From Loktanella sp. M215 (GTDB taxonomy: Bacteria; Pseudomonadota; Alphaproteobacteria; Rhodobacterales; Rhodobacteraceae): DNA of 64,000 bases. The stretch lies in the NCBI RefSeq assembly GCF_021735925.1, contig NZ_WMEA01000008.1, positions 62,001 through 126,000 of the forward strand, written 5' to 3'. This document shows positions 49,388 through 59,066 of this stretch, one piece after another. Numbering within the stretch: the first letter of the stretch is position 1; each line of letters opens with the position of its first letter. A program made the position numbers and the translations under genes. The notes beneath the pieces were generated by a model. The model was not told the origin of the DNA and searched no databases. It saw nothing but the letters and a program-made list of their open reading frames with translations.

Positions 49388-49717
49388 ATGGCACTGACCA
49401 GAAGTTTCAAGGATACGATCAAGGCTCGCGCCGATCGAGACCCTGCGTTTCGCGTTGGGTTGTTCAAGGAAGCTATCGAAGCGCTGCTGAGTGATGATCT
49501 GGAAACCGGCAAGCTACTGCTGCGGGATTACGTGAATGCGACCGTTGGGTTCGACGCTTTGGCGCATGACATGCAGAAGGATCCAAAGAGCCTGATGCGT
49601 ATGCTGAGCACCAAGGGCAATCCTCGGGCGGACAATCTGCTGGCAATGGTGGCGCGTCTCAAGCAACGTGAGGGCGTAACGTTTACAGTAACCCAAGGAA
49701 GCGGTTTTCACGCCTGA
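49388..49717 (+). CDS. HigA-like antitoxin / HTH regulator
   Basis: The 109-residue partner has LTRSFKDTIKARADRDPAFR, a family-typical N-terminus, and an XRE-like HTH in FDALAHDMQKDPKSLMRMLS with GNPRADNLLAMVARLKQ. It should neutralise the toxin and repress the pair. Start 49388 lies one base after the toxin stop, with AAAAGGAGACTGAC upstream. Confidence 0.85.
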   Translation: MALTRSFKDTIKARADRDPAFRVGLFKEAIEALLSDDLETGKLLLRDYVNATVGFDALAHDMQKDPKSLMRMLSTKGNPRADNLLAMVARLKQREGVTFTVTQGSGFHA

Positions 49718-49848
49718 TCAGCATTGCAAAATATCGCCGTAATAGACTCCTAATATTCAACAATCTCGTGGCCTCCGCAGGTAGAAAACCCGCAAGGCCG
49801 ACACTGCTGCGACAGTTATGACTTCCGGCAAACCAAGGAAAAACAGTC

Positions 49849-50159
49849 ATGAACGCTGTCGAAATTGAGCAAGCTATTTCTGAGCTTGCGGAACAGCCCT
49901 TCGACGCTGAAGAGTTTCCCTATGCCTTCCTGATGGCGTTCGGGAACAAGGACACGACCATCAAGCGCCTGCGCACCGGCGCGTCTAATAAGTCAGACAT
50001 AGGCGGCGTTCTTCAAACCAACAACATTCACCTTGCGACCTGTACCGTAGGCAAGGTTGCCGCAACATTGGAAGCTCTCAAGTCCAGTCCCACTACCGCT
50101 CGCGCCAAGGCAAAATTCATCCTCGCCACCGATGGCATCGACCTGGAGGCCGAGGACAT
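49849..50159 (+). pseudogene. N-6 DNA methylase-type protein, N-terminal stub cut by an IS
   Basis: The text MNAVEIEQAISELAEQPFDA, FPYAFLMAFGNKDTTIKRLR, SDIGGVLQTNNIHLATCTVG and AKFILATDGIDLEAEDI matches the N-terminus of large class I SAM-dependent DNA methyltransferases of restriction systems (normally over 900 residues). The IS beginning at 50160 interrupts it after about 104 codons; the last residues of the open frame are IS sequence. The rest of the gene is not found right of the IS. Confidence 0.65.
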
Positions 50160-50239
50160 TGAGGTGCCCCCCGAAAACTGGACACTGACGTAAGCTCTGA
50201 ATTGCTGTCTGCTGATCTTCACCACGAAGGAGATCGAAG

Positions 50240-50533
50240 ATGACGAAACGAAAGCAACATGCCCCTGAGTTCAAGGCGAGGGTGGCGCTTGAGGCGTTGA
50301 AAGGTGAGGCGACCGTGTCGGAACTGGCGAGCCGGTTCGGGGTGCATCCGACGATGATCAACCAATGGAAACGTGCGCTGCTGGACGGCGCGTCTGGTGT
50401 CTTCGAACGTGGCGGCCGCAAGGCACCCGTCGTTGATGAAGACCAGGTCAGGGACTTGCATGCCAAGATCGGAGAGCTGGCTGTGGCCAACTCTTTTTTG
50501 GAAAGAAAGCTCAAACCTTGGGGCGGGAAGTGA
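50240..50533 (+). CDS. IS3-family transposase OrfA
   Basis: The 97-residue OrfA has an HTH (FKARVALEALKGEATVSELA, SRFGVHPTMINQWKRALLDG) and a C-terminal leucine-zipper-like helix (VRDLHAKIGELAVANSFLER). It starts after AAGGAGATCGAAG. The normal product of this IS type is an OrfAB fusion made by -1 frameshifting in the overlap 50518-50533, near AAAGAAAG. Confidence 0.87.
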   Translation: MTKRKQHAPEFKARVALEALKGEATVSELASRFGVHPTMINQWKRALLDGASGVFERGGRKAPVVDEDQVRDLHAKIGELAVANSFLERKLKPWGGK

Positions 50534-51393
50534 GGCGCAGCATGGTCGAGCGCGACCATCCGGACCTGTCGATTGGCCAGCAGTGCGCGCTTCTGTCGAT
50601 ACCGCGGTCGTCGTTTTATTACATGCCGCAGGGTGAGACGGAGCAGAACCTCGCGCTGATGCGGCTGATCGACGTGCAATTCCTGGAGACGCCCTTCTTC
50701 GGCGTTCGCCAGATGACGTGGCACCTGCGCAACGAGGGACACGCGGTGAACGAGAAGCGCATCCGTCGGCTTATGCGCCTGATTGGTTTGATGCCAATCT
50801 ACCAGAAACCCAACACCAGCAAGCCGGCGAATGGGCACAAGACCTATCCCTACCTCTTGCGCGGGCTGCGCGTAGAGCGGCCCAATCAGGTTTGGTGCGT
50901 GGACATCACCTACCTGCCGATGCGCAGAGGGTTTCTTTATCTGGTGGCGATCATGGACTGGCACACCCGAATGGTTCTGGCCTGGCGGATCTCGAACACG
51001 CTGGACGCCGACTTCTGCGTCGACGCGCTGAACGAGGCAATCTATCGGTTCGGGCCACCTGACATCATGAACAGCGATCAGGGATCGCAGTTCACATCGT
51101 TTGCCTGGACAGATCGCCTGCGGCGGTCGTGCGTCCGCATATCGATGGATGGCAAGGGCCGCTACTTGGACAAAATCTTCATCGAGCGTCTGTGGCGCAC
51201 GCTGAAATACGAGTGCGTCTACCTTCACGCCTGGGAGACCGGGTCTCAGGCCCGCGCGGGTGTCCGGACATGGATGGGGTTCTACAATCACCGCCGCCCG
51301 CACAAAGCCCTTGGCGGCCAACCACCGGCCGTAGTCTACTCGCTGAAAGTCGAAGCAACGCAACCCGATCAGCAGGAGCAGATCAGAGCTTAG
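50518..51393 (+). CDS. IS3-family transposase OrfB (DDE integrase)
   Basis: A 291-residue integrase-like part with HTH_21-like FFGVRQMTWHLRNEGHAVNE, then catalytic D in NQVWCVDITYLPMRRGFLYL, D in DIMNSDQGSQFTSFAWTDRL and E in IFIERLWRTLKYECVYLHAW, and FYNHRRPHKALGGQPPAVVY. All three catalytic residues are present, so this copy may be active if frameshifting occurs. Confidence 0.88.
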   Translation: MGREVRRSMVERDHPDLSIGQQCALLSIPRSSFYYMPQGETEQNLALMRLIDVQFLETPFFGVRQMTWHLRNEGHAVNEKRIRRLMRLIGLMPIYQKPNTSKPANGHKTYPYLLRGLRVERPNQVWCVDITYLPMRRGFLYLVAIMDWHTRMVLAWRISNTLDADFCVDALNEAIYRFGPPDIMNSDQGSQFTSFAWTDRLRRSCVRISMDGKGRYLDKIFIERLWRTLKYECVYLHAWETGSQARAGVRTWMGFYNHRRPHKALGGQPPAVVYSLKVEATQPDQQEQIRA

Positions 51394-51432
51394 AAAGCGC
51401 CAGATCCTGTCCAAGGGAAGGGGAGCACCTCA

Positions 51433-51745
51433 TTTTGACGGAGCAATGCGAAAACTAGACTGTATGAAATCAACTCAAATTTGAGCTTTTGCAGTCGTCA
51501 CAGCACGCAACTACATAAACATCCTTAGACATATATTACATAATTTCACTTATGCGATATGTCAGTAAGGGTGACGTATGTCTTAGCTAGAGGACTACTA
51601 TCATTGCCCTGCCCGATGGGGCGGAAGCAAAGCGCGACAGGTCCAAATCGCTTCACCCATCGCTGCCACATGATGGAAACCGGCAACGACAGCTACCGCT
51701 TCAAGGCAAGCTCTGATGCAACACATTTTCCTGAAGGCGTTCGCT
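51433..51745. other. gene-free stretch right of the IS
   Basis: AT-rich DNA with no recognisable gene. It does not continue the methylase interrupted at 50159, showing that DNA next to the IS has been lost or rearranged. Confidence 0.4.
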
Positions 51746-52873
<1,128 letters not shown>

Positions 52874-54214
52874 TGAGCTGCTGCCGGTTTTGTGGACACG
52901 AAGATAAGATCGTGACCATTGAACTGGAGAGTGGATATGACGAGACGGAAGTTTAGCCGCGAGTTCAAGATCGAGGCGGTAAGGCTGGTGACCGAGCGAG
53001 GCGTTGCGGTCGCTCAGGCGTGCCGGGACCTGGATCTTGCGGAGAGCGTGGCTCGCGTCGCTGGATGCGGGAATTGATGGGAGCGCCTGTTGCGGCGTTT
53101 CCCGGCAATGGCTTGCAACGCGCAGAATTGGCCGAGATTGCGACCCTGAAGAGAGAGGTCGCCAAGCTCAAGGCGGAGCGTGACATCCTAAAAAAAGGCG
53201 GCAGCTTACTTCGCGCGGGAAGCGACATGACGTTCGCTTACGTGGCAAAGCATCGGCACATTTGGCCGGTCAGCTGGATGTGCGCGGTGCTGGGCGTCTC
53301 CCGATCCGGCTTTCATGCCTGGCTCAGAAGGCCGATAAGCGAACGCGCGGCTCAGGATGCAAAGCTCGTCCAGTCGATCGACAAGAGCTTCAAGGCCAGC
53401 GATCGCACCTATGGCGCCCGCCGGGTCTGGCGTGACGTTCTGGAAGAAGGTCTCGCATGTGGACTGCACCGGATCGAACGCTTGATGCGGCTAAATGCAA
53501 TGAGAGCGCGGCCCAAACGCCGCGGGAACCCGAAGGATGACGGCGAGCGGTCGGTCATCGCCGACAACATCCTTGACCGCGACTTCACAGCAGACCGGCC
53601 GAACCAGAAGTGGCTTGCCGACTTCACCTACATCTGGACCGCAGAGGGCTGGCTCTACGTGGCGGTCGTGCTGGACCTGTTCTCCAGGGTTCGCCATTGT
53701 GCTTGAACCAATGGCGCATCAATGGCTCACCGTCGGCTGGTCCATGAAGGCGGAACGGGATGCTTCACTGGTCATGGATGCGCTGATCCCTCTCATGGTT
53801 TGCCAGTCATTCCACCGGAATGACCTGCAAACCACTGCCGGGCAGCGGATGGCCGTCTGGCGGCGCGGAAAGGCTGACGCGCTGCTCCATCACTCAGACC
53901 AAGGATCGCAATATACCAGTGAGCAGTTTCAGCGCCTGCTGCTGGACAACGGCATCATTTGCCGGGTGAGCCGTGCGGGCAATGTGTGGGACAACTCAGC
54001 AATGGAGAGCTTCTTCTCGTCGCTGAAGATCGAACGGACAGCCCGCAAGGTCTACCGCACCCGTGACGCGGCACGCGCCGACGTGTTCGACTACATCGAG
54101 CGCTTTTACAATCCGAGGCGACGGCATTCGAAGCTGGGCTATCTCAGCCCTATGGCGTTCGAGGACCGAGCTATGCAAACCTAACCCGGTGTCCACGAAA
54201 CCGGCAGCAGCTCA
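52874..54214 (+). mobile_element. IS3-family insertion sequence, copy 2
   Basis: A 1341-bp copy of the element at 7524-8862 with the same 26-bp ends (TGAGCTGCTGCCGGTTTTGT at the left). By eye it differs by a net two-base insertion near 53048 (GTGGCTCGCGTC against GTGCTGCGTC), a substitution near 53153 and one near 53977. Its flanks GGC and TTC are not a duplication, unlike copy 1. The genes on its two sides belong to different, oppositely oriented frames. Confidence 0.9.
52937..54184 (+). pseudogene. transposase of IS copy 2, doubly frameshifted
   Basis: Same protein as in copy 1. Here the two-base insertion near 53048 also breaks the helix-turn-helix part, separating RKFSREFKIEAVRLVTERG from RRWMRELMGAPVAAFPGNGL. 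The second break after NQKWLADFTYIW and the remaining DDE part (HHSDQGSQYTSEQFQRLL to 54184) are as in copy 1. This copy cannot make a full transposase by one frameshift. Confidence 0.8.
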
Positions 54215-54406
54215 TTCAGCCGTAACGATCTGCGACCGCAGATCAGTCAGACGAGCGCGCTGGCCGTCGCGATGGCGGAGGTTTTCGCAAAGCTCGACCC
54301 TGCCGCGCGCAAGTACGTGAAGCCTGCAAGCGTGTTGAGAGATTTCCTCGCTGAACACGACGCTGAGCTGGCGAATATGTTTAGGGAATCGAACATCCTG
54401 AACTGA
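54215..54406 (+). pseudogene. C-terminal remnant of an unknown gene, cut by IS copy 2
   Basis: Directly from the IS end an open frame of 63 codons reads ISQTSALAVAMAEVFAKLDP, then ARKYVKPASVLRDFLAEHDA and ELANMFRESNILN before TGA. Its even amino-acid composition suggests the tail of a real protein. It runs opposite to the gene truncated at the left side of the IS, so it is not the missing part of that gene. Confidence 0.5.
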
Positions 54407-54580
54407 TGCAGTGCGCCAGGCGGATCGCGCCGCATCCTTGTCATCTCGCACACTTCGCCATCGCGAGGCCAAGGCACTGCTGATGGCTGACGATTCGTCT
54501 TTGAGGGCTTCGGCTGCTCCGAGGCAGCAAACTCCATTTGCAACGCGACTTATATCAGCCGCCGTACTGCGCGATACAGC

Positions 54581-55015
54581 TTAAGCGGGTTTTGGTCGCG
54601 GTATCTCGCCCCAAATCCGTCCGATCCAATCGGCGCGTTCGGTGAGTTCATCAAAGGCAACATCCTTGGAGATCAGCGGGCAGGAAAGTTCGATGGCTGT
54701 TGCCGCGATCATCCGGTCAAACGGATCCTTGTGTGCCCAGTCCATCCCCCCTGATAAAACCGCCATCTCCGCAGTATAGGGTGCTACAACGCCCCCTTGG
54801 GCGCGCAAAAGAAGCGGCAGACGGTCGACAATTGAGCCAACCTCTATCCATTTTCCCGACCGGTGCTTGGCAGTAATCTCGTGGAAGGCGCAGGGGGGCA
54901 CGTAAACCGTCCGCGCCTGCTCGATCACCTCACTGGCGACGGAAGAGAGTTCGTCCTTGCGAAACAGGCTCCAGACCCAAGTGTGGGTATCCAAAAGAAC
55001 AGTCGTCAGGTCCAA
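54581..55015 (-). CDS. PIN-domain toxin (VapC-like)
   Basis: The 144-residue PIN ribonuclease has VLLDTHTWVWSLFRKDEL with the first acidic residue, a glutamate in PPCAFHEITAKHRSG, and DWAHKDPFDRMIAATAIELS with the further acidic residues, then LISKDVAFDEL. It begins at a TTG overlapping the antitoxin end by 10 bases. It cleaves RNA when released from the antitoxin. This is a complete type II pair in the mobile region. Confidence 0.88.
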   Translation of the reverse strand: MDLTTVLLDTHTWVWSLFRKDELSSVASEVIEQARTVYVPPCAFHEITAKHRSGKWIEVGSIVDRLPLLLRAQGGVVAPYTAEMAVLSGGMDWAHKDPFDRMIAATAIELSCPLISKDVAFDELTERADWIGRIWGEIPRPKPA

Positions 55016-55233
55016 AGCGCGATCTCGTCGTCCGCCATGGGTGCGAGAAAATCAGGGATACCGGTCACGTCCCCCTCGGCGATCCCAATACGGAATACAG
55101 GCCCCGTGATCTGGGCCGACACCAGGCGGACGATCGGTTTACCGCCCCGCGCGATTATAACCTCTTCGCCACGTTCTGCAGCTGCGATAAGCTCCGACAG
55201 TTTGGCCTTCGCTTCCGCGATATTCATTTGCAT
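55006..55233 (-). CDS. Phd/YefM-type antitoxin
   Basis: A 75-residue protein MQMNIAEAKAKLSELIAAAE with GEEVIIARGGKPIVRLVSAQ, the typical Phd N-terminal DNA-binding fold, and an acidic C-terminal segment for toxin binding. The start 55233 has GGAGG six bases upstream; the frame to 55275 extends it without support. It is translated just ahead of the PIN toxin. Confidence 0.85.
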   Translation of the reverse strand: MQMNIAEAKAKLSELIAAAERGEEVIIARGGKPIVRLVSAQITGPVFRIGIAEGDVTGIPDFLAPMADDEIALWT

Positions 55234-56269
55234 GGGAAGCCTCCACAGCGACCACGCCAATGTGGTCCAACACATAGACTAACGTAGTTGATGGTCCACG
55301 GTGTGACAAGTATCGAAATGCGGTTAGTTCGCCTTGATGGGAGAGCCAGTCCGTCAGAAATGCGGTGCTGGAGAAGCAGTAGGAACGCGTGATTCCGCAA
55401 CCGGTCGACTACTAACGCGGCTGGGTCACGTTCAATTTAACGGGCATGCCGAATGGCAGCACCAGCAAACTGGGAGGGTAGGATTGCGATCACGACCGGC
55501 AGTCCCCGGATCCCAACCGCGACGGGCACCGGCATTAAACCCGTGCTATCCGGCCAAACGATGTTCACCACCTTCCACTTTACCGGTCTACCCGCACCCC
55601 ATCCAATGTCATCGTGCTGGACGACAAATTTCAAATATCAAAACCCTTTCTTCACTACGATCAGCGCGACAGATCATACCTGTCAGCACAAAGAACGGCT
55701 GTCCTACAGAACTGAGAGCATCGCCGAGCGCACTGAATTTTGCCGCTGGGAATGCGATTTGATGATGTTCCGCAAGGCGCATGGAAAGGTGCATGTGAAG
55801 TCTCTGGTGGAAAGCAGCAGTCGCTGAACCGTTGTCGCGTCCCCCGCCACCCAATCGCGTCTAGCCAGTGCCCTGCATCACGACTTCACGGGCGTGCTGC
55901 AGTGACTCCGATGTCGCAGGTGTCCTGCGCCATGACGTTGGCGGACGGCACGTCTCAGCCCGTTTGCCTCGCCCATTTTTGAAGGCGACGTCAGTCGTTA
56001 ATGCGCCGGTGACAAAGATTAACAACGATACACCTAAAAGTTGACACGTTTCGCGTTCAGGGGTTGAACCTGAGATGTTTCGTGACGCATGAGGCGCCCA
56101 GGGAGACGACCGGGTGTGCCGCCCGAACGGAAAGTAGAAGCTGTATGCCGCGCCTGAGACCGATGCCGACCCAGAAGCCGCACTTGGCTGGTTGTCGCAT
56201 CGCGACACCTGCGACCGCACGGCCTGGCCGCCCGGCTCCGTCGGCGGGCGATCCCCAAGGTCACGCATC
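55234..56269. other. about 1 kb without an intact gene; contains an IS30 fragment
   Basis: Apart from the IS30 piece at 55693-55827, only overlapping frames of no clear kind were seen. A leftward frame 55437-55634 (MKFVVQHDDIGWGAGRPVKW ... LPVVIAILPSQFAGAAIRHA) has a protein-like look but no recognised family. The last 100 bases should hold the promoter of the histidine kinase gene. Confidence 0.4.
55693..55827 (+). pseudogene. IS30-family transposase fragment
   Basis: The frame reads RTESIAERTEFCRWECDLMM then FRKAHGKVHVKSLVES, matching the catalytic start of IS30 transposases (G-H-W-E-x-D-L-M ... G-K-x-x-V-x-S-L-V-E-R). About 45 residues remain of some 330. Confidence 0.65.
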
Positions 56270-57634
56270 ATGACAGTCCGGATGTCCGGTGGTGCGGCCC
56301 GTGCGGCACCCCGAAATCGGTTGAAACACCTTCAGGATTATGCGCGCGCCGTCAAAGCTCTGACATGGCAGCGCCAAGGCATATTTGCCGCCGTAGCCCT
56401 TCTGACCGGCTGGTTTTTCACGCCTTGGAAAGCAGAGCTGTTCTTTGCCGTCGGTATGCTGTGCGAGATCGTGGATCTGCGGCTTGCAAACCGCGTCGAC
56501 CGGGTCCGCGCGGACGATGTCAAAGGCATGGGGCTGATCCTGACCGGCTTCGTGCTGAACACGATCGTCAGTGCGTCCACCATCGGCATATATGCAGTCT
56601 GGGTTGCCCTGACCGAAGATGGTGTGGGCATGTTCACCGCCCTGTTCTGTCTGTTCGCCGGGGCCATCTTTGCGGCAATGAACAATCATCAGATCGCGCG
56701 CCTTTTGGCGATCCGGCTGACCATCTATGCTGTGGCCTTCCTGGTCATGACCATGCGGGACCTGGTCGTCTATCGTCCACCCCTGTCGTCCGACCTGTGG
56801 CTGCAATTCTTTACGGTCATGTTCGTGATGTATTTCCTGATCGACTGTTCGCTCAGCTTCCTGCGGATGTACCGCACAGACCTCAAGCGGCTTGAAGACC
56901 TGCAAGCCGAGCATGAGCGCACAAAGGCAGCGCTTGTCGTGAAATCCCAGTTCGTGGCCGCCGTGAGCCACGAGCTACGGACACCGTTGACGTCGATCAA
57001 GGGATCGCTTGACCTGATCAATACCGGCAAGTTCGGAGAGCTGCCGCCACGGGTGCAGAATCTGCTGACGGTCGCGGGGCGGAACAGCAAGCGCCTTGCC
57101 GATCTTGTCGATGACCTTCTGGATCTGCAAAAGCTCGAAGAAGGACAGATGACCTTTGACAACCAGACGATCGAGGTCCGGTCGTTCCTGGCCGACGCTG
57201 TGGGCGACCATCAGGGGCTGGCCGAAAGATACAATGTCAATCTGAATTTCCGGGCTGATGACGCCCCGGCCGTCCACGTCCACGCCGACCGCGCGCGGTT
57301 GATGCAGGTGCTTTCGAACATGATCTCGAATGCAGCGAAGTTTTCGATGGCCAAGGGCGATGTCGATATCGGGCTGTCGGTTGCGCAGGGCTGGATCCGG
57401 ATCTTCGTGCGCGACTACGGCATAGGAATCCCCGATGACAGCAAGGCACAGGTCTTCGAACGATTCAGGCAACTCGATCCCTCGGACCAGAGGAAATGCG
57501 GCGGCACGGGCCTTGGCATGAATATCTCTCGTGAAATCGTGGCCGCCTTGGGCGGACTGATCGACTACGACAGCACGGTTGGGGTCGGGACGACCTTTTA
57601 TGTCGACCTGCCCTGCACGGGGAGTCCCGGGTAA
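56270..57634 (+). CDS. membrane-bound sensor histidine kinase
   Basis: A 454-residue kinase. The N-terminal 200 residues hold about six membrane helices (GIFAAVALLTGWFFTPWKAE, GLILTGFVLNTIVSASTIGI, FTALFCLFAGAIFAAMNNH, LTIYAVAFLVMTMRDLVVY, FFTVMFVMYFLIDCSLSFLR), a pattern of integral-membrane sensing. A coiled linker (DLQAEHERTKAALVVKSQFV) is followed by H-box VAAVSHELRTPLTSIKGSLD with His234, then N-box QVLSNMISNAAKFSMAKGD, G1 VRDYGIGIPDDSKAQVFERF and G2 CGGTGLGMNISREIV. The start 56270 has AAGGT nearby. No response regulator is adjacent. It precedes the methyltransferase-like and FeeM-like genes. Confidence 0.9.
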   Translation: MTVRMSGGAARAAPRNRLKHLQDYARAVKALTWQRQGIFAAVALLTGWFFTPWKAELFFAVGMLCEIVDLRLANRVDRVRADDVKGMGLILTGFVLNTIVSASTIGIYAVWVALTEDGVGMFTALFCLFAGAIFAAMNNHQIARLLAIRLTIYAVAFLVMTMRDLVVYRPPLSSDLWLQFFTVMFVMYFLIDCSLSFLRMYRTDLKRLEDLQAEHERTKAALVVKSQFVAAVSHELRTPLTSIKGSLDLINTGKFGELPPRVQNLLTVAGRNSKRLADLVDDLLDLQKLEEGQMTFDNQTIEVRSFLADAVGDHQGLAERYNVNLNFRADDAPAVHVHADRARLMQVLSNMISNAAKFSMAKGDVDIGLSVAQGWIRIFVRDYGIGIPDDSKAQVFERFRQLDPSDQRKCGGTGLGMNISREIVAALGGLIDYDSTVGVGTTFYVDLPCTGSPG

Positions 57635-57879
57635 CCCTGCGTAACCCTCATCGCCTGAAGATGCAGCAGCCAAGAGATTGACGCATAAGCCCGTTGGAAA
57701 TTATCAACGGGACGTGCGAAGTCGCTTGCCGCAACATTCATTCGACTTTACGTTCAATCTATCGGCACCTCTGATTTGGTTAACACCATCTTAGGTAGCG
57801 TTAGTGTAGACCCGGTCATGGGTATTGTTAACGATTGAAAACGGATGGATGCCGAAGCTCATGAAAGATAAAAAGACAA

Positions 57880-58434
57880 GTGTCGCACATTTTTGATGTC
57901 GTGATCGGCTTGGCCGCACTCGCGTATTTTTTGGTGATTGCTGCAGCAACAAAGCAACATTTCACATCAGAGACATATCCCATTGGGATGGTGCTGATCT
58001 CGACGCTTTCGCTGGTTGGCCTATCGGTCTTCATGGCGCACGCTTTCCTCTGGACGCTGGATTTTCCGGCCATCGTCTTCGGGATGATCCTTGCCGCATC
58101 CGCGTTGTTTGCATGGGCGATCAAGCACAGCCGGGACTGCAGGCTGTCTCTCGCGTTCGACGAGGATCTGAAGATCGACGGCATCATCACGACTGGCCCT
58201 TGGCGATATGTGCGGCACCCCTTCTATACATCCTACGTCCTGTTCTGGTCGGCCTGTGCTCTGGGCACGACCCATATGGCGTCGGTCACGGTCTGCGTCA
58301 CTTTGGTTTTCATCTACGTCTATTCGGCCATAAAGGAAGAAGGCGTTCTTCGCCGCAGCACGCACGGTCCGGCTTACCTAAGTTATAAAACCAGAACAGG
58401 TTTCTTCTTTCCGCGCTACAGGCTGAAACCCTAA
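57880..58434 (+). CDS. isoprenylcysteine carboxyl methyltransferase-like membrane protein
   Basis: A 184-residue protein with five hydrophobic helices (VIGLAALAYFLVIAAATKQH, IGMVLISTLSLVGLSVFMAH, AIVFGMILAASALFAWAIKH, YVLFWSACALGTTHMASVTV). The SAM-binding signature of the ICMT/PEMT-like family is present: TTGPWRYVRHPFYTSYVLFW, then IKEEGVLRRSTHGPAYLSYK with R-x-E-E-like and F-P-R-Y ends. Eukaryotic members methyl-esterify a carboxylate; bacterial ones are mostly uncharacterised. GTG 57880 is used; no better start exists. Its stop overlaps the FeeM-like start (TAATG). Confidence 0.78.
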   Translation: MSHIFDVVIGLAALAYFLVIAAATKQHFTSETYPIGMVLISTLSLVGLSVFMAHAFLWTLDFPAIVFGMILAASALFAWAIKHSRDCRLSLAFDEDLKIDGIITTGPWRYVRHPFYTSYVLFWSACALGTTHMASVTVCVTLVFIYVYSAIKEEGVLRRSTHGPAYLSYKTRTGFFFPRYRLKP

Positions 58435-59015
58435 TGCTGCTCGCGACCAAGTTCGATGTCAGCCGCGTGCAATCAAAGGGTGGCCTGATCGCGGTCGGCT
58501 CTTTTCGCTATAATTGCTATCTGGCGGATGGGCTGATCGGAAATCGCGCCGACGGAAGCTTTCTGGACGAATACGATTACGTCGATAACGCGCAGGTTTA
58601 CGTCCTGAAATCAGGCGACAGGATCGGGGGCACGATCCGGCTGCATATTCTGGATCGCTCCAGCGCCCGCTCGGCCACGATGTCGGCGTTTTACGATATT
58701 CTACAGCCAAAGATTCTGGCCGGCCTGACGCTGATCGACGGTGCGCGGTTTGCGGTCGCACCCGATCTGGGGGCGCGGCGGCTGTCCGTCGCGCGGCAGA
58801 CGCTGCGTATCTATGCCAACTTCGCCAAGCTGCATGACGTGGATTACGGGATCGCTGCCGTGTCGCAGGACCGGGTCGCCTTCTATAGCCAGCTATACGG
58901 CTTCGACCAACTGTCAGAACCGCGGTCTTACGGCGGGCTAAGCAAGAAGTTGGTCCTGATGGGTGTCGATCTACGCACCTCTGGATTTGCCGATCGGCAC
59001 GCCCGCATCAGCTGA
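58434..59015 (+). CDS. N-acyl amino acid synthase, FeeM family (LuxI-like fold)
   Basis: The 193-residue protein resembles the FeeM catalytic core, a GNAT-like acyltransferase related to autoinducer synthases: FRYNCYLADGLI near the N-terminus, DEYDYVDNAQVYVLKSGDRI, the conserved arginine strand GGTIRLHILDRSSARSA, and a C-terminal AARQ-type helix region RRLSVARQTLRIYANFAKLH with YGIAAVSQDRVAFYSQLYGF. FeeM uses acyl-carrier-protein thioesters to acylate the amino group of an amino acid. It overlaps the methyltransferase-like gene by one base and so is translationally coupled. Substrates are unknown. Confidence 0.78.
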   Translation: MLLATKFDVSRVQSKGGLIAVGSFRYNCYLADGLIGNRADGSFLDEYDYVDNAQVYVLKSGDRIGGTIRLHILDRSSARSATMSAFYDILQPKILAGLTLIDGARFAVAPDLGARRLSVARQTLRIYANFAKLHDVDYGIAAVSQDRVAFYSQLYGFDQLSEPRSYGGLSKKLVLMGVDLRTSGFADRHARIS

Positions 59016-59066
59016 CCGTCCGGCACCCTGACAGGCTGCCGGACGGCATCAATTTCAAGCCCGCAC

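Larger units (their letters stand above)
50160..51432 (+). mobile_element. IS3-family insertion sequence (second type)
   Basis: A 1273-bp element with ends TGAGGTGCCCCCCGAAAACT (left) and the complement of TGAGGTGCTCCCCTTCCCTT (right). These share TGAGGTGC-CCCC and TGGACA over 25 bp. It carries overlapping orfA and orfB in two frames. The flanks CAT (50157-50159) and TTT (51433-51435) do not form a 3-bp target duplication. Confidence 0.85.

Noticed and set aside
55437..55827. Forward frame 55453-55827 as one real protein
   Set aside because: Only its last third matches an IS30 transposase; the first part has no consistent similarity and overlaps a protein-like reverse frame, so it is treated as debris.
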